The notes below the pieces were generated by a model. That model did not search any database, was not told the origin of the DNA, and saw only the letters and a program-made list of their open reading frames with translations. This document shows, in pieces, positions 35,600-47,712 of a DNA stretch of 64,000 nucleotides. How positions within the stretch are numbered: position 1 is the first letter of the stretch; each line of letters begins with the position of its first letter. The position numbers were made by a program, and so were the translations under genes. Source of the stretch: Paragonimus westermani. Taxonomy: Eukaryota; Platyhelminthes; Trematoda; Plagiorchiida; Troglotrematidae. The stretch spans positions 13,053-77,052 of the forward strand of contig QNGE01000998.1 in assembly GCA_008508345.1 (NCBI GenBank). The letters are read 5' to 3'.

Positions 35600-37660
35600 G
35601 CCTGAGAGGGAAAATATTCCAGTGAATGTGGCCGCTATGTTATTCTTGGAGTACCATCCAGTAGTCTCCAGCATATTGCCCAGAGGGCACCCTAGTACAC
35701 GGCTGCAAATCTTCCGGAACCAACCCCTGAACTCCGATTATTGCATTGTAACTGGTGGTGACTCTTATTCGGGGCGAATTCGTACAGCGCAGTCTTTAGA
35801 CAAGCTACATTTACGTTCCTCAAATCACCAGCTGATATATTGTTTAACCAACTCAATAAATATGTCTGAACAGACCGTCCGGAATGGTGTATTCCCAAGT
35901 GCGTGGGAACTGCTAATTTCCACTTTCGTCTCCAGTTCTTTAACCCATTGCTTCATTGATAACTACGTGGAACTGATTGGCGACTGCCGCTAATGTAGCA
36001 GAATCCCTCCACAATTTGCTTAGACAATCAACTCGAAGGACCATCTTCCCAGATTATGGAAGCAAGTCTGGATGACTCCCAATGTCAAGGCGGTAGCCGG
36101 CACTGCTTGGCAAGCCATCGGCCAATCAGCCTTACTAGCATTCCACACAACACATCGAAGCGTTTGCCGAAGTGCACCAGCCTCAAGCAATTATCACCAA
36201 AGGATCCAGTCACCTCCTGTCTGTATCGTGTGATTGCTGAACTCTCCGCAGATACTCCTGACGCCCGAGTTCTGCGTTTTGTCCCTTTGTTTGTAACCGA
36301 GCCTTAACTTTCAAACTCAGCGAGCATGCCCATTTGTACACATCGTTTTTTGGGTGTGAACGTCACCGTACAATCAACCCGCATTCGCTTGGTATTCTTC
36401 ATCAGAGACTCACTCTTTCTGTTCTTGTCATCTTAGCAAAGGGACTTTTGGGGTAGCATTGTACGTAACGTACCTTTAAGAAGTCGGCTCGAACTCACTG
36501 TTGGTGCTGACCACCAACGTTCAGGCATATATAGCCACATACGCTTATCGCCTACAAAACCTCATGTTAAATTCAGTGGTCGCTATTCGTCTATGCGTTG
36601 CTGAAAGCATCTCGGCAGGGACACTTCCTTCATGACCCGCTTCCCGTCGGGCATGCATAGCAAACGCTTCAGTGTTATTGCAGTGCTTGGCAGACCAGAT
36701 GCATTAATCTCACGTTATACGCTATTTTATCGGTTCTGCCGAGGGTATGGGCCATGTATCACAGTGCCCCTGAAACGAACCGGAAGCTCGTGGTATCCAA
36801 AGAAGGATTCTTTGCTGGATTGTTACCATTCATGATAGCACGACTTCGGGAGTTAAAACCATATCAGACCCGTGATCTCGCCGATTGAACTGTGTGGGAG
36901 TTTCCCAGGGTTCAGTACTTCTACCTGCATTGTTTGTTACTCACACCAGTGACCTTTCGGACAACAATTCCATTAACGATGTTCTTTGCGTTGATGACTC
37001 AAAGACCTGGAATACTAGTGAGCACAGTATATTGCGAATTGGTCTCGACGCGATTAAGTGGTGTTCGGACTACACTAGGCGGATAGGGAATCCGGCGATG
37101 CTTTCATCATTCTCAGTGTGCTCGGCAGAAAGTGCGTAACGTAGACCAATTCGGAGATAGCTACGGTTGTCCAAATATCATCCATCATACTCTTGGCGAC
37201 ACACAAAGTCATGGCTGGGGACACCGCTTCGCTACTCACAGACCAATAAAAAAAGGTTTTCCCCAATGGAAGAGAAGGCGTTTGAAACGTATCACCAGAT
37301 GTGTATAGGAACGCTACTGGCGTATGCAAACTGAGCTGTTTACATTACCCTAAATATGGTTATATCCGCCAATGAGCGCTTCCATCGAGCAGCAACCAAA
37401 GTTGTCACAGGCCCAATAAATGCCGCATACCAGACTCAGGATCAACTTCACGGTTTCTGGCAAATTGAATTTTTAAGACTTCGCGATGACCTCGTTCTCA
37501 CACACTTCCATGCTAGGATCAGTCTTGTAGAACAGTTGCTCATCGTAGCGGACGATTAGGGCCAACTGCGGCATGCCAGGAGGACTCGCCAGCTCCGCCC
37601 CAGCACAGGTTTTCGGTAGCAGTTCATTTCTAACAGGGTTGTTAACCACTTAAAAACATT
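35600..37660 (+). mobile_element. CR1-like LINE, decayed
   Basis: Pieces appear in order on the plus strand. NGVFPSAWELLISTFV near 35885 (the GxxPxxWKxAxVxP motif) and HRPISLTSI near 36118 (NYRPISLTS) come first. VSQGSVLLPALFV near 36905 (VPQGSVLGPxLF) is followed by LCVDDSKTW near 36985 (the FADDxKxW box, first residue changed). Last are ERFHRAATKVV and FLRLRDDLVLTHF near 37376-37500 (the thumb). Stops and frameshifts occur throughout. Confidence 0.65.
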
Positions 37661-37689
37661 TTTGGACGTAAGTGACTGATCAGTGCAAT

Positions 37690-38070
37690 GGAATGGATAT
37701 CGCATATCTTGCCGGAGCATTCGACAGCGTGGACCATGGTGCTTTTGTCGGCGAGCTCTTCAACTATGGGCACGATAAAGCCTTCTTCAATGGCTCGAAT
37801 AGTAACTTGCTGGCCGTCCGTACATGATGCGCGCTAATTGTGCATCCTCTAATCGTAGGCCTCACCTCAGTGGAGCAACACGAGATTCGAGTCCCGACCC
37901 GCTAATACTCGTGAGACTTTTCAAAGACCTTCCTATTTTAACCGCTTCTTCGGTGTTACTGTATGCTGCCGACGTCGAAATAGGGTGGGTTGTCAACGCT
38001 ACTGATGTTCCTCCCATCCTACAGATAGACAAACATTCTGTTCAATCGGTCTCGAGTGAACCGTTTTGAG
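37690..38070 (+). mobile_element. CR1-like LINE, internal fragment
   Basis: After the end of the previous copy, the plus strand restarts within the reverse transcriptase: AYLAGAFDSVDHGAFVGEL (FDxSKAFDxVDH) near 37697 and DLPILTASSVLLYAADVEIG near 37930 (the YADD box, read AADV). This is therefore a second insertion or an internal duplication, not a continuation. Confidence 0.6.
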
Positions 38071-38838
38071 TCTAATACTGGCGCCCAAAATATGGATACT
38101 ACTGGAAATCATAATCCTCATATGTGTAACCCGACTAGCACATCGCCACCTGATTATGCTACTAACTCAAATATCCACCAAACCAGTCATTTTTAGTACA
38201 CCTCGCGATATTTCATCCCACGCCATCTGACCCTTCTCCCTACGCCCCACTCACTCACCTCATCATAATGACATTTTTAGCACTTCCCACCGTGGAGCGA
38301 AACCATTGCGACACACTCGAATATGATCGGAAAACTGGCTCATTCCACACATCAGGCCTCCCCACATGTCTGTACCACACTGTCCCATCTGGCATGAAGT
38401 TTTCAGTAGTTTGATTGTTGTGTTTGACAGAAAAATCCCAGAAATTTATTGTTCATGAACGTGAGATCACCAGTAAGTTAAGCACACAGTCTTAAATCCT
38501 TTGTTTTTGTCGAATCCTGATCTCATTATCGTGACTGGGAGATGATGCTCCCCTGACACTCCAGGCAGTCTGATGAGCATAATAGGATATCACATGTTTT
38601 GTAGGGATGGTATAACCGGACGAGATAATCGATGCATTATTCGCCTGAAAAAGCAATTTTCCACAGTAGTTTTTGATCAGTCCACTCTTCACAAAATCGA
38701 AGGCTCGTTGGGGTCAGTGGCCTCTAGTGGTTTTCACAGGCTACGTATGGGATGCATCTACATACCGACTGATGCTACCAACAATTATCTGATTGACCTT
38801 GTGGAGACAATGAATCAGAAAAGTGGTGTAGCGAACAA
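38071..38838. other. no recognisable gene
   Basis: I see nothing recognisable. The open frame 38573-38854 runs into the inverted-repeat arm. Confidence 0.35.
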
Positions 38839-39520
38839 GCTGTTTTTTGGTTAATCATCATGAGGCCAGTTACATAATGTTTATGTGGAAAAGAATTTCC
38901 AGGGTGAAGGGAACAAAGACAAATTGCCAGTCCAAGTGAGGTCAGACACATCGTAGAACCCACGTAGACGACGTTTTGATACAATTATGTCACAGTTATG
39001 ACGCAACTGGAACCATGTCGTTTTGATCGGTTGTTGTAGGAGTTGTTGGCCATGGCAACTGAGACTGCCTGTGTGAACATATCTGTATCTGCCTGGATCA
39101 AAAGCGAAGTTACCAAGGCAATTACTGGTGCAATTATCGCAAACCTCGTTGGTAGATATCATATTGCTAGATTAGCTTCTCCATTTCGTCGGATTTACTC
39201 AGTCAACAGCATTCACTTAAGAGCTGTCGGATACCGACCGGAATTCGACTGAATAAACCACCCTCGTGCACTCAAAAGCGCTTTCTTCAGGCGCTGCAGT
39301 TGCCGTGGCCGACCGCGCACATCAGGACCGATCAAAACGCCGTGGTTCTGGTGGCGTCGTAATTGTGACATAATTGTATCAAAACGTCGTCTACGTGGGT
39401 TCTACGATGTGTCTGACCTCACTTGGACTGGCAATTTGTCTTTGTTCCCTTCACCCTGGAAATTCTTTTCCACATAAACATTACGTAACTGGCCTCATGA
39501 TGATTAACCGAAAAACAGCC
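38839..39520. repeat. inverted repeat, arms about 222 bp
   Basis: The left arm (38839-39060) and right arm (39294-39520) are reverse complements. The inner 70 bp are more diverged and the outer 150 bp nearly identical; 'tgttttttggttaatcatca' pairs with 'tgatgattaaccgaaaaaca'. Both arms therefore yield the same open frame starting MYQNVVYVGSTMCL, once on each strand. About 233 bp separate them. Confidence 0.85.
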
Positions 39521-39929
39521 TGTTTGCCACAACATTTTTCAGTTAGTGAACAATCTGCCAAACGTGCTTTGCGAATACAAAAATTTAGTGGTGGCTTTCA
39601 CATACCTAGTATTATCTGCACCTTGTTCTGAGATCCCGCGAAGCAAGCCGCATTCCTTTTTATGCATTTAACTGAATGGGTGGAAATAACATGCCCCAAC
39701 ATCCTTCAGACAGAAGCATATATGAGATGTCATCCTCATCATAGGTATCTTGTCTTTCGGGATATCTGTTCTAAAACAACGGAGCTGGTAATGATCCACT
39801 TTAGTTACGGAAACTAAATTTGTGCCGTACACTTCTGTGTAACCACACAAATTCGGATGGCATCCTCGCTATCGTCCACCTACATTACAGCTTCCCATGT
39901 GGTCTAAGAAATAATAAGTTCACTTTCCA

Positions 39930-40110
39930 AACCCTGCTGGCTCGAGAAATGATACGCGCAAACTTCTTTCTTGCGAAATATTCCTATGTTCAGGATAGAC
40001 TTCCGAATGAACTCAAAGCCAGTGAAAGCATCCAGCGTTTTACAAAGGGCCTGGACAACCATCTTACGCTATCAAACACATCTATCCTAAAACTCAGTGT
40101 ATCCTTTGAT
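39930..40110 (+). mobile_element. CR1-like LINE C-terminal fragment
   Basis: The plus-strand frame reads AREMIRANFFLAKYSYVQD, then RLPNELKASESIQRFTKGLD. This corresponds to the LINE C-terminus FSxRVVxxWNxLPxxVVxAxSxxxFKxxLD. The 176-codon open frame around it (39820-40350) has no other family hallmark. Confidence 0.5.
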
Positions 40111-40794
40111 GACTTTGAATGTGCTCCGGACACTTTTAGCCGTCAGCTGCATATAACGCACATACCGGTTCTCCCCATCGAGCTTCGGCCGGAAATAGCT
40201 TACTTGAAAATGATCGTGGTGTCGTATTCTCATGTCCCCATCGAGCGTTCGATCTACTGTATGCTGACAAAACCGTTTCAAAATCCACATCAGTCCATTC
40301 GTGTGCGTTTATTCACGTGCAGGAATTACCCGGATAGCTGGAAAATGTAAAAGTAGCGACCATTAGAAAATCCATCAGAATGAACCTACATGAGCTATAC
40401 TTAGAACACGCAAATTTCACGATGCCTTCCAAATCGTCGCCTTAATATTCCGGTTGTCTTAGTGAATCTTGAGTAAGTCTCGGATTACCACAAGGAACGG
40501 TTAAGGGATTTATATACTTTATCAACACTATACTTCACTACCACATAGAGTTTTTGTCAGTGTTTCATACACATTATTTTTCGTAGAAAGCGTGATCACT
40601 CTACATTTCATTACACAACGTGAGAATGCGCCTTTTATCCTAAGCCCAAATAAGTCCATTGTGCGAAAAAACATTCTGCGATTAGTGGACGCACAAAATC
40701 TCATGTTGGTCGAAAAATTTGCGATGTCATCAGCTAGTCGACAGGCTCCAGTGTAGCGTATGAAGTTCATCGTTATATTGTATATGGTTGTATG

Positions 40795-42470
40795 GTATGT
40801 TCTTGTATATACCATAGCGTTAAATTCATCTGTACACTTGTTTGAAAGCATCACCGTCGTTTTTTCATTCGACTGCCATCAAGGATGAACGGGACTTACC
40901 ACACGACGTCTCTGTCTTCTTCATTTGCGTGGGTTTTTGGGTTGGTGAAGTAATTGTAAGGGGAAATTTTCTAGCTTCCCTATCTGTTGATTTGTCGTCC
41001 ATAAACGTTTGTCATCTACACAAAACCTTGTAAAGTGTAAATAAATGTAACATCACGGTTTTGAGGTTGATTCCGTGGAGCGGACGAACTATAATCTTCA
41101 ACGTCACGTGCGTCAAAGTTTCGTAAACTACAGTCTTCCTCCTTCTAGTCGGGCCGTTCTGGGAGCAGACTTCACTTCTGCAGTACCATTTAATTATCTG
41201 TTGCATTGTATCGCTCGTAATTATGTGGAATTGTCGCGCACATCCCAGCGTAATTCTGACACATTCGCTGAGAAATGTACATAACTGTCACTATAAAAGT
41301 ATGCACATTCGCAGCTCTCTGACCACAATGTGTCACCTCGACGCTCACTCACTTCAGACAGTTCTTTACGAGAAGGATCTAGAAACCACTGTTCCGCACA
41401 CTGTCGAGCTCTGCGAACGCGGAAACAAACGCAAAAACGGCTAGCAACGCCCCGGTGTTGTTAAGAAATCTCCTGGAATATTTCGACTCTAGTTGTCTCC
41501 AGCCTTTTTGTAACAGTTTCGTCCGACCGCATCTGAAGAATAGAGCTGTGATCTGGTTACGAAATCTCAAAAAGGACAGGTTGTCCCTGAAGACTGTGCA
41601 ACGTCGAGCCATCATTTTTGATAATGAGGTCCCGTGATCATTCGTTCTCGATGATGGTAAACAGGGAAAATAGCGTGACACTGAGGAACTACCCCTTAAA
41701 AATAGGGATTCAACGTATCAGACTGAAATTCAGGCATACATTCTTCTCATTGCGCGTTTGTGAATTTTGGAACGCTCTCTCAGACTAAGTAGTTCCTGCT
41801 GGCACTACTGCAGCTTTCATGGCTTGTCTTCAAAAAATCTGTCGAATTAGTTCAGATACTGCAGGTTTTTCTTTATTTCAGCTAAGTTCTGTGGATCCCA
41901 AGATACTATGCATCAAGATACAGAAGTCTCGCAAACTCTAGCTTTCTACTTCCGCACACAATTCACTGAACTCATCGACCATACTGACCCGAAGTTAGTT
42001 GGATAGTAAAGTGGCCGGATCATTTAAGCGATAGAATGACCAGAATGTGCTAACACAAAAGAAGAATTGTGAGAGTAACGGATGCATACAAAAGGTATGC
42101 GCGCAAATGAAAGGGAAAGGCACCAATAAAAAAATGGAAGGACTCACTGGCAACCCAAAGTCCGTTGGATTGAACAGGTCGTCACCAAAGAGAAGGGCAG
42201 CGCCAGAGGGTAGGTTCCGACGGCGACCAGTGGACAGCTCTCCGGGCGACGTGGGATAACGAACGGTTAGAGCCGGCAAATCAACAGATAGGGAAGCTAG
42301 AAAATTTCCCCTTACAATTACTTCACCAACCCAAAAACCCACGCAAATGAAGAAGACAGAGACGTCGTGTGGTAAGTCTCCTTTATCCATGATGGCAGTC
42401 GAATGAAAAAGCGACGGTGATGCTTTCAAATAAGTGTGCAGATGAAGTTAACGTGACAGTATGCACAAAA
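40795..42470. repeat. inverted repeat, arms about 195 bp, enclosing CR1 debris
   Basis: Plus 40800-40994 ('gaaagcatcaccgtcg' through 'cttccctatctgttgatttg') equals, with few differences, the reverse complement of 42277-42470. The arms carry an identical open frame (MKASPSFFHSTAI) on opposite strands. About 1.28 kb lies between. The right arm directly precedes a CR1 C-terminal fragment. Confidence 0.85.
41430..41850 (+). mobile_element. CR1-like LINE thumb fragment
   Basis: The plus strand reads FCNSFVRPHLKNRAVIWLRN, then LKKDRLSLKTVQRRA (LYxSxVRPxLExxxxxWxPxxKKDxxxLExVQRRA). After a frame break comes FFSLRVCEFWNAL near 41738. It is a pseudocopy inside the inverted repeat. Confidence 0.65.
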
Positions 42471-42505
42471 ATGTACAAAAGTGAGTTGCAGAGTACAACG
42501 ATGGA

Positions 42506-42953
42506 CTTCAGACCGCTCCTCAAGTATGCCAATCAGGTCGTGTATATCGGCCTGAAGAGATACATATTAGCTGTTGAGCGTGTCCAGCGAGCGGCTACCA
42601 AGATGGTCGAGGGCCTGAGTAATGTTACTTACGAGTCTCGACTTGAAATTCTTGACATGTACTTACTTGAATTCCGAAGACTCCGCGGTGATATAATACT
42701 CGCAAACTTCTTCTTTAGAGTAGGTCTTGTGGAACAGTTCTTCTTCTCTGTAGCGAATGATGACGGCCGGCGAGGACATAATAGGAAACTTTTCAAGCTT
42801 CGTCCTCGGACCTTTCTTAGGCAGAAGTTCTTTTCTTACAGGGTTATTAACTATTGGAACAGCCTTCCTTCTGAGGTCGTCAGCAGCGCTTCTAGGGATC
42901 ACTTCAAAGCTCTGCTTGATTCTCACTTATCTAAAATTGCATTATGCGAATAA
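42506..42953 (+). mobile_element. CR1-like LINE C-terminus, open frame preserved
   Basis: A continuous frame (within 42417-42953) reads KRYILAVERVQRAATKMVEG, then YESRLEILDMYLLEFRRLRG, DDGRRGHNRKLFKLRPRTF, FSYRVINYWNSLPSEVV and SRDHFKALLDSHL. It contains the complete LINE thumb and tail with a normal stop. It is a 5'-truncated and fairly recent insertion compared with the other CR1 pieces in the window. Confidence 0.8.
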
Positions 42954-43849
42954 TCTTTCTCTGTTCTTCGTATTCACTGTAATCTCCAAGAGCGGTGTTA
43001 CACCCTGTTTTCAATGATCGCCTTTCAGATCAACAGAAGCCCGCTGACACTGAGCAAGGAAAACCGACTGGATCCGGGAACCTTGGGCCGTTGCCTCGAA
43101 CCGTGTATCAATCGCTGAAATCGCTGCAACTGTTACTTCAAGGTCATCGTTTGTAAGGGTAGCTTGCGTACCTCTTCGTGTTTCGTCTTATGTGCATTTT
43201 CGGAATTGCGATTTCCCCTCTTCTTCATGGGGTCTGTGGTAATGTTGTAAATACGTGCACACGTAGACAATGTTTTGTTAGTCCTCACTGTTTTATTAAA
43301 CATGACATACTTTTCACTGACTCTCTGATGTGCTCGGTTGTAATATTGGTGGCTCCCTCACCTGCAAAGCACGTGTGAAAGCTGATTGTAACTGTTTGTT
43401 TGTCTAACCGTACTAGTCTGTCCTCAGTTGTCAACTTCTCATTACTACCGTCCGATGTGTATGGCCTGACTGTGGTTTTAAGTTTCTGTCCACGTTGGTT
43501 ACCCAAAATTTGGTTGTTTCCTTATCCTAAAGACTCCATGAGTTACGAAGTAACTGATTCATATTCTCTTGTTGGTTCAGGGCTTATATCTATACCAGAA
43601 CGTATCTATCGGTGGTGAAAAGGTCTGTGTATCCTGTGTGTAGTTTGTCCGCGCGTGTTGCCACTCAATGCAGTGCTTATTCTACGTTACAGGATTCCGC
43701 ACTTCGCGTCTGGCATTGCCTAGTAAGGTGTAGGAAATGACAGCAGCATTGTTTGGCCTTATCCATCTCGTTTGTCTCTGTTGTAGGACCTATAGAGTGT
43801 CAACACCCTCGTACAATTGTACATGGTTTGGGTATTTTACTCATCTTCA
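42954..43849. other. no recognisable gene; possible CR1 3' tail and outer Gypsy LTR
   Basis: The first part is probably the 3' untranslated tail of the CR1 fragment. The remainder has no recognisable coding content and may include the outer part of the Gypsy 5' LTR. Confidence 0.3.
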
Positions 43850-43929
43850 TATTTCGCTTTATTCAGATAAGGCGAGATATGAAAACCTTTCCGAAACTGA
43901 ATACTAGTTGGCTAAGTTGATTTGACTTG

Positions 43930-44075
43930 GCAACATTTTTCGTGCGCGCTTCGTTTTCCTAGTGCCCTTGCTCCGCCTAGATCTGGATTGCCTATGGTGA
44001 GCTATTGGGTAACTTCATTTGGAACTGACTTTTTGCATTCATACCCTTGTGTAGAGCTAGTCCACTACAAATTTC
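43930..44075 (+). repeat. 5' LTR portion of the Gypsy element
   Basis: 'ctaagttgatttgacttgg' through 'ggattgcctatggtgagctattgg' to 'tgtagagctagtccactaca' aligns with 48345-48515 in the same order with many substitutions. An extra partial copy of part of this unit ('acaaaatgaac…tgaattgattcgacctaac') follows at 44119-44165. Full LTR limits are not clear. Confidence 0.5.
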
Positions 44076-44320
44076 ACACTTGTTTATTTCCATATGCAGC
44101 CTACATCAATTGCTTTCGTACAAAATGAACAAAACTTGATTGAATTGATTCGACCTAACAATACGTCTTGTGCGTTAAGTCTGCTGCAGACTAATGAGCC
44201 TGTGTATTGACTTTTTTTTATAAGTACTACCAAAGTTTTGTTTGTTCTGCAGTCCTTTACCTATAATTCTTCCCAGAATATTGGTATTTTTACTCATTTG
44301 TTTTCTCTCTTTTCATCAAT

Positions 44321-44786
44321 ATGCCTTCTGATATTGATCAGGAAACGACTGCCTCAGAGGATACTGTCATGATTAAACTTCCTGGGTTTAACAGTAGAGA
44401 CTCTAGGCTGTGGTTCGCACAGATTGAGGTTATTTCCGACTGTCCGCGAATCCACTCAGCGTACCGTGTGTAGTTACGTCGTCTCGGTTTTACCTGAGTC
44501 CTTGGCTGCGGAAGTTGCAGACGTAATTTATGAACGTCCAGCTGAGAACCCTTACGGTGCCATTAATTTAGCCATTATTGATAGGATGGTAGCTTCTAAC
44601 GAGGACAAACTTCGCAGGATCCTTACCGCCTTTGAATTCGGAGTTCTCACCCACTCAAATCTACTTGGTCACATGACTCAGCTGTCAAACAGACAGACTG
44701 GTAACAAGCCGGTACCGCGCGAGTTGTGGCTGCAGAGATTCTCACGCGATCTCCTTCACATATTAGGTGAAGACGCCGTTGACTAG
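44321..44786 (+). pseudogene. Gypsy gag
   Basis: An ATG at 44321 opens a frame with DTVMIKLPGFNSRDSRLWFA. It shifts frame near 44435, then continues to 44786 with YVVSVLPESLAAEVADVIYE, NLAIIDRMVASNEDKLRRIL and LWLQRFSRDLLHILGE. This matches the trematode Gypsy gag pattern (LWFxQAExxF…YVVSxLPxxxAxEVxDxI…LFLQRLP). One frameshift separates it from function. Confidence 0.65.
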
Positions 44787-44844
44787 GCTAGCAGGGTTTG
44801 TCCGACCAGGTAACTCATAGTCATGCTGCTCAGCACGAAACCAG

Positions 44845-45468
44845 TTGCAAGCCTCTAGCAGCCACGACACTCTCCAGCGAGATGTCAAACCTAGAAAAGC
44901 ACCTCTCACAAATGTTGCAGCTAGCCAATTCAATAAAACTGCTATCAGACGAAGGACCAGCGGTGCGCTCAAATTCGCTCACGAAGTAGGTCGCGCACAC
45001 GATGGTTCGATATTTGTGTGCTACTATCATCGTCGTTTTTGTGCGCCTGCTCGTCGTTGCCTTGTTCTTTTGGGAATGGTCAAACCCAGACGGGAAACAA
45101 TCATACCAGTCAATAGTGACGACAGCTGCCTCTGGCCCTTCCGTCGTCCGTTTTATGTATTTGACCGCTCAACGTCCTTCATTTTTCTTATTGATATGGG
45201 CGGTGAGGTTGGTGTTATCCCACCCACTGGTGACAAACATAATCCCAGACCGGTGTCGTATGCCCTACAGGCTGCTAACCTCACTGCCATACTGACCTAT
45301 GGAGAGAAACTGCTCACCCTCGGCCTCGGTCTCCGTCGGCAATTACACTGGTCCTTCACCGTTGCAGATGAACAGCATCCACTTATTGGCGTTGGTTTTC
45401 CAATACCCTTTGGGCTCATGGTGGAAGTAGGGAGTCAGAAACTGTTTGGTAGCTCAGCGGCTTTGTGA
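44845..45468 (+). pseudogene. Gypsy protease region
   Basis: A 207-codon frame contains VCYYHRRFCAPARRC, a Cys-rich gag end. After it come FYVFDRSTSFIFLIDMGGEV and GVIPP, LTYGEKLLTLGLGLRRQLHW and GVGFPIPFGLMVE. The protease active site, normally D-T-G-A-E, reads D-M-G-G-E at about 45189-45210: the Asp is kept but the Thr is lost. Confidence 0.7.
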
Positions 45469-45539
45469 ACACACGGAAAGGCCACATCGGTAGCATTACG
45501 TTCGGTCTTACCAGACAACAGTTTCGCAGCTCTGCTCCG

Positions 45540-46819
45540 ACAGTTCCCGCGCCCTGTCTATCCGTCAGTTTTACCATCGCAAGTAAAACATGAAGTCTTC
45601 CACCATATTACCACCAAAAGACTACCTATCGTTGATGGCCTACGGTGGCTACTACCAGAGAAACTCAAAATCGCCAAAACTGAATTCGAGAACCTCCTAC
45701 GACTCGAGATCATTCAACCCTCTGGTAGCCTTTGGCATGCGAAATCCAAACTGGCGACTGGCGTCCCTGTGGTGATTATCGCTCTTTAAACAACGTTACC
45801 ATCTCTGATAGGTACCCGATTTCTCACATTCATGATTTTTTAGTTGGTCTGCACGATGTGACTATTCTTCCCAAAGCTTCAGTCATATTACCAGATCTCC
45901 GTAGCCCCAGAAACTTAGCAAAGACGGCGATCACCCACTGTTTGGACTGTATGAATTTGTTCGCATGCCACTGGGTTTGCGAAATGCAGCTCAGGCTTTT
46001 CAGAAGTTGGCGGACCAAGTCCTCTGTGGTCTGAATTTTGGGTTTGTCTATATCGACAATATTCCGGTAGCGAACGAGGACACATATCAACACACGCCAC
46101 ACCTCCGTGTAGTTTTCGAACGTTTCAATCAGTATGACCTAACCCTACACCCGATGAAGTGTTTTTGGGGTAGACTTCGTAGGATGTTTGGGACACCAAA
46201 TCACTCGTGATGGTATTGAACCTCTATCAGAGGAAATCACTGCCTTTAAAGATTATCCATCACCACAATCACAGAAAGACTTACGTCGGTTTTTAGGTAT
46301 TGCTAATTACTACTATCGTTTTGTTCCGCACCGTTCGGAGTTGTTGGAACTTCAGATTTATTAAAGGATAACCACAAATATTTTGATTTACTGCCTCCAG
46401 CTAACACTGCATTTCTCACAATCAAAGACACGGTATCGCAGTTGACGGCTCTGGTACACATGCATATAGACGAAGAATCGGTTCCCCCTTTGCACACCGA
46501 TGCATCCCAGTCAGCTGTGGGCACGTTTCTGCAGCAGGTAGTGAACGGCCAAACCCAGCCACCACTGTTTTTCTCCCGCAAGCTCCAACAAGCGCAAGCG
46601 CGCCGTAGTGTTTTCGGTCGCGAGTTACTGGCTATGCTTCTTACCATCGCACACTTTCATCACGTGTTGGAAGGCAGACATTTGATTGTCCTAACGAATC
46701 ACAGACCGCTTATTTATTCCTCCAATGCCAAGCCCGACCGTTATTCTCCGAGGGAAATCCGACAGTCGGGCGACATCTCCCAGTCCACAGCAGGCGTAAA
46801 ATATATTGTAGGAGATTGA
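45540..46819 (+). pseudogene. Gypsy reverse transcriptase and RNase H
   Basis: Frames shift repeatedly. HEVFHHITTKRLPIV and LLPEKLKIAKTEFENLL precede WRPCGDYRSLNNVTISDRYP (45745-45804). LPLGLRNAAQAFQKLADQVL-type text comes near 45965, then YIDN at 46049-46060, where the second Asp of the YxDD box is Asn. RNase H follows at 46442-46819 with HTDASQSAVGTFLQQVV, FFSRKLQQAQARRSVFGREL and TNHRPL (TDHxPL with the Asp lost). Confidence 0.75.
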
Positions 46820-46859
46820 AACACCGTAGCGGACGCCGTATCCAGAGTTGCCTTACACC

Positions 46860-47600
46860 GGACCGATACCGTCGATTTAAAGGAATTAGCACGAGAACAA
46901 GACGGTGATCCGGAGTTACAGCAGTATTACGTCTCTTATTTGCCCCAGCTTCGGGGGTTGTCTCTAGTCAATTGTGAAGACACAATCCTATGATGCCACA
47001 ACGGTCAGTCTTTATCCATTCGTGCCAATAAAATTCGGGCACTCTATTCTTAATAGTCTCCACCGCATGTCTCATCTCAGCATTCTTACCACCGTCAGGT
47101 TGATTCCAGACCGATTTGTAGGACCGAACATGCAGAGAGATATACGAGAGTGGGCGGGAACTTGTCTTGATTGTCAACGCGGCGAAGTCCACCGGCATAC
47201 CAGTACAACCACTGGCACATTCGCCAACCGTGGCGCACGTTTCCGTCATGTCCATGTTGAAGTAGCCGGGCCGTTGCCGTATTCAAATCATCGGTATATC
47301 TTAAAATGTGTTGATCGCTTCATGAGATGACCTGTCGCAATACCCCTCTCGAACACGAATACCGAAACAGTTGCGCGGGCGTCCATGGACAGGTGGATCT
47401 CAAACTATGGTGTTACCACGACTGTAACCACTGGGAGAGGCACACAGTTTCGATCAGCGCTACTCAAGTACTCTAACCAGCTTTTCGGAGTCAGTCACGC
47501 CGAAACCCCCTGAATACCATCCGGCGACAGATGACCTAGTCGAATGCTTCCATTTAGCCAAAGAGTGCTTTAAATGCCTAGCTAGATCCCTAACACTGGA
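46860..47600 (+). pseudogene. Gypsy integrase
   Basis: The plus strand reads HRMSHLSILTTVRLIPDRFV, then WAGTCLDCQRGEVHRHT and RFRHVHVEVAGPLPYSNHRY. The first catalytic Asp (normally VDxVGPLP) is Glu (VEVAGPLP). After a stop near 47328 it continues ETVARASMDRWISNYGV and VTTGRGTQF (47424-47450), where the second Asp (TTDRG) is Gly. The third catalytic region is frameshifted. Confidence 0.7.
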
Positions 47601-47712
47601 CCGATCACATGTCATGCAAAGAATTTAATCGGCTGCTAAGGTAGACTTTGGTTGTAAGATCGTAGAATTAATTTACGGTACGACACTTCATCTCCCTGGT
47701 GAACTTTTACAC

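Noticed and set aside
39820..40350. 176-codon plus-strand frame considered as a host gene
   Set aside because: Only the short CR1 C-terminal stretch is recognisable. The flanking codons show no conservation cue.
41995..42429. 144-codon minus-strand frame with hydrophobic stretches
   Set aside because: Its first third is the inverted-repeat arm shared with 40842-41000, and the rest has no motif. It is a repeat-borne open frame.
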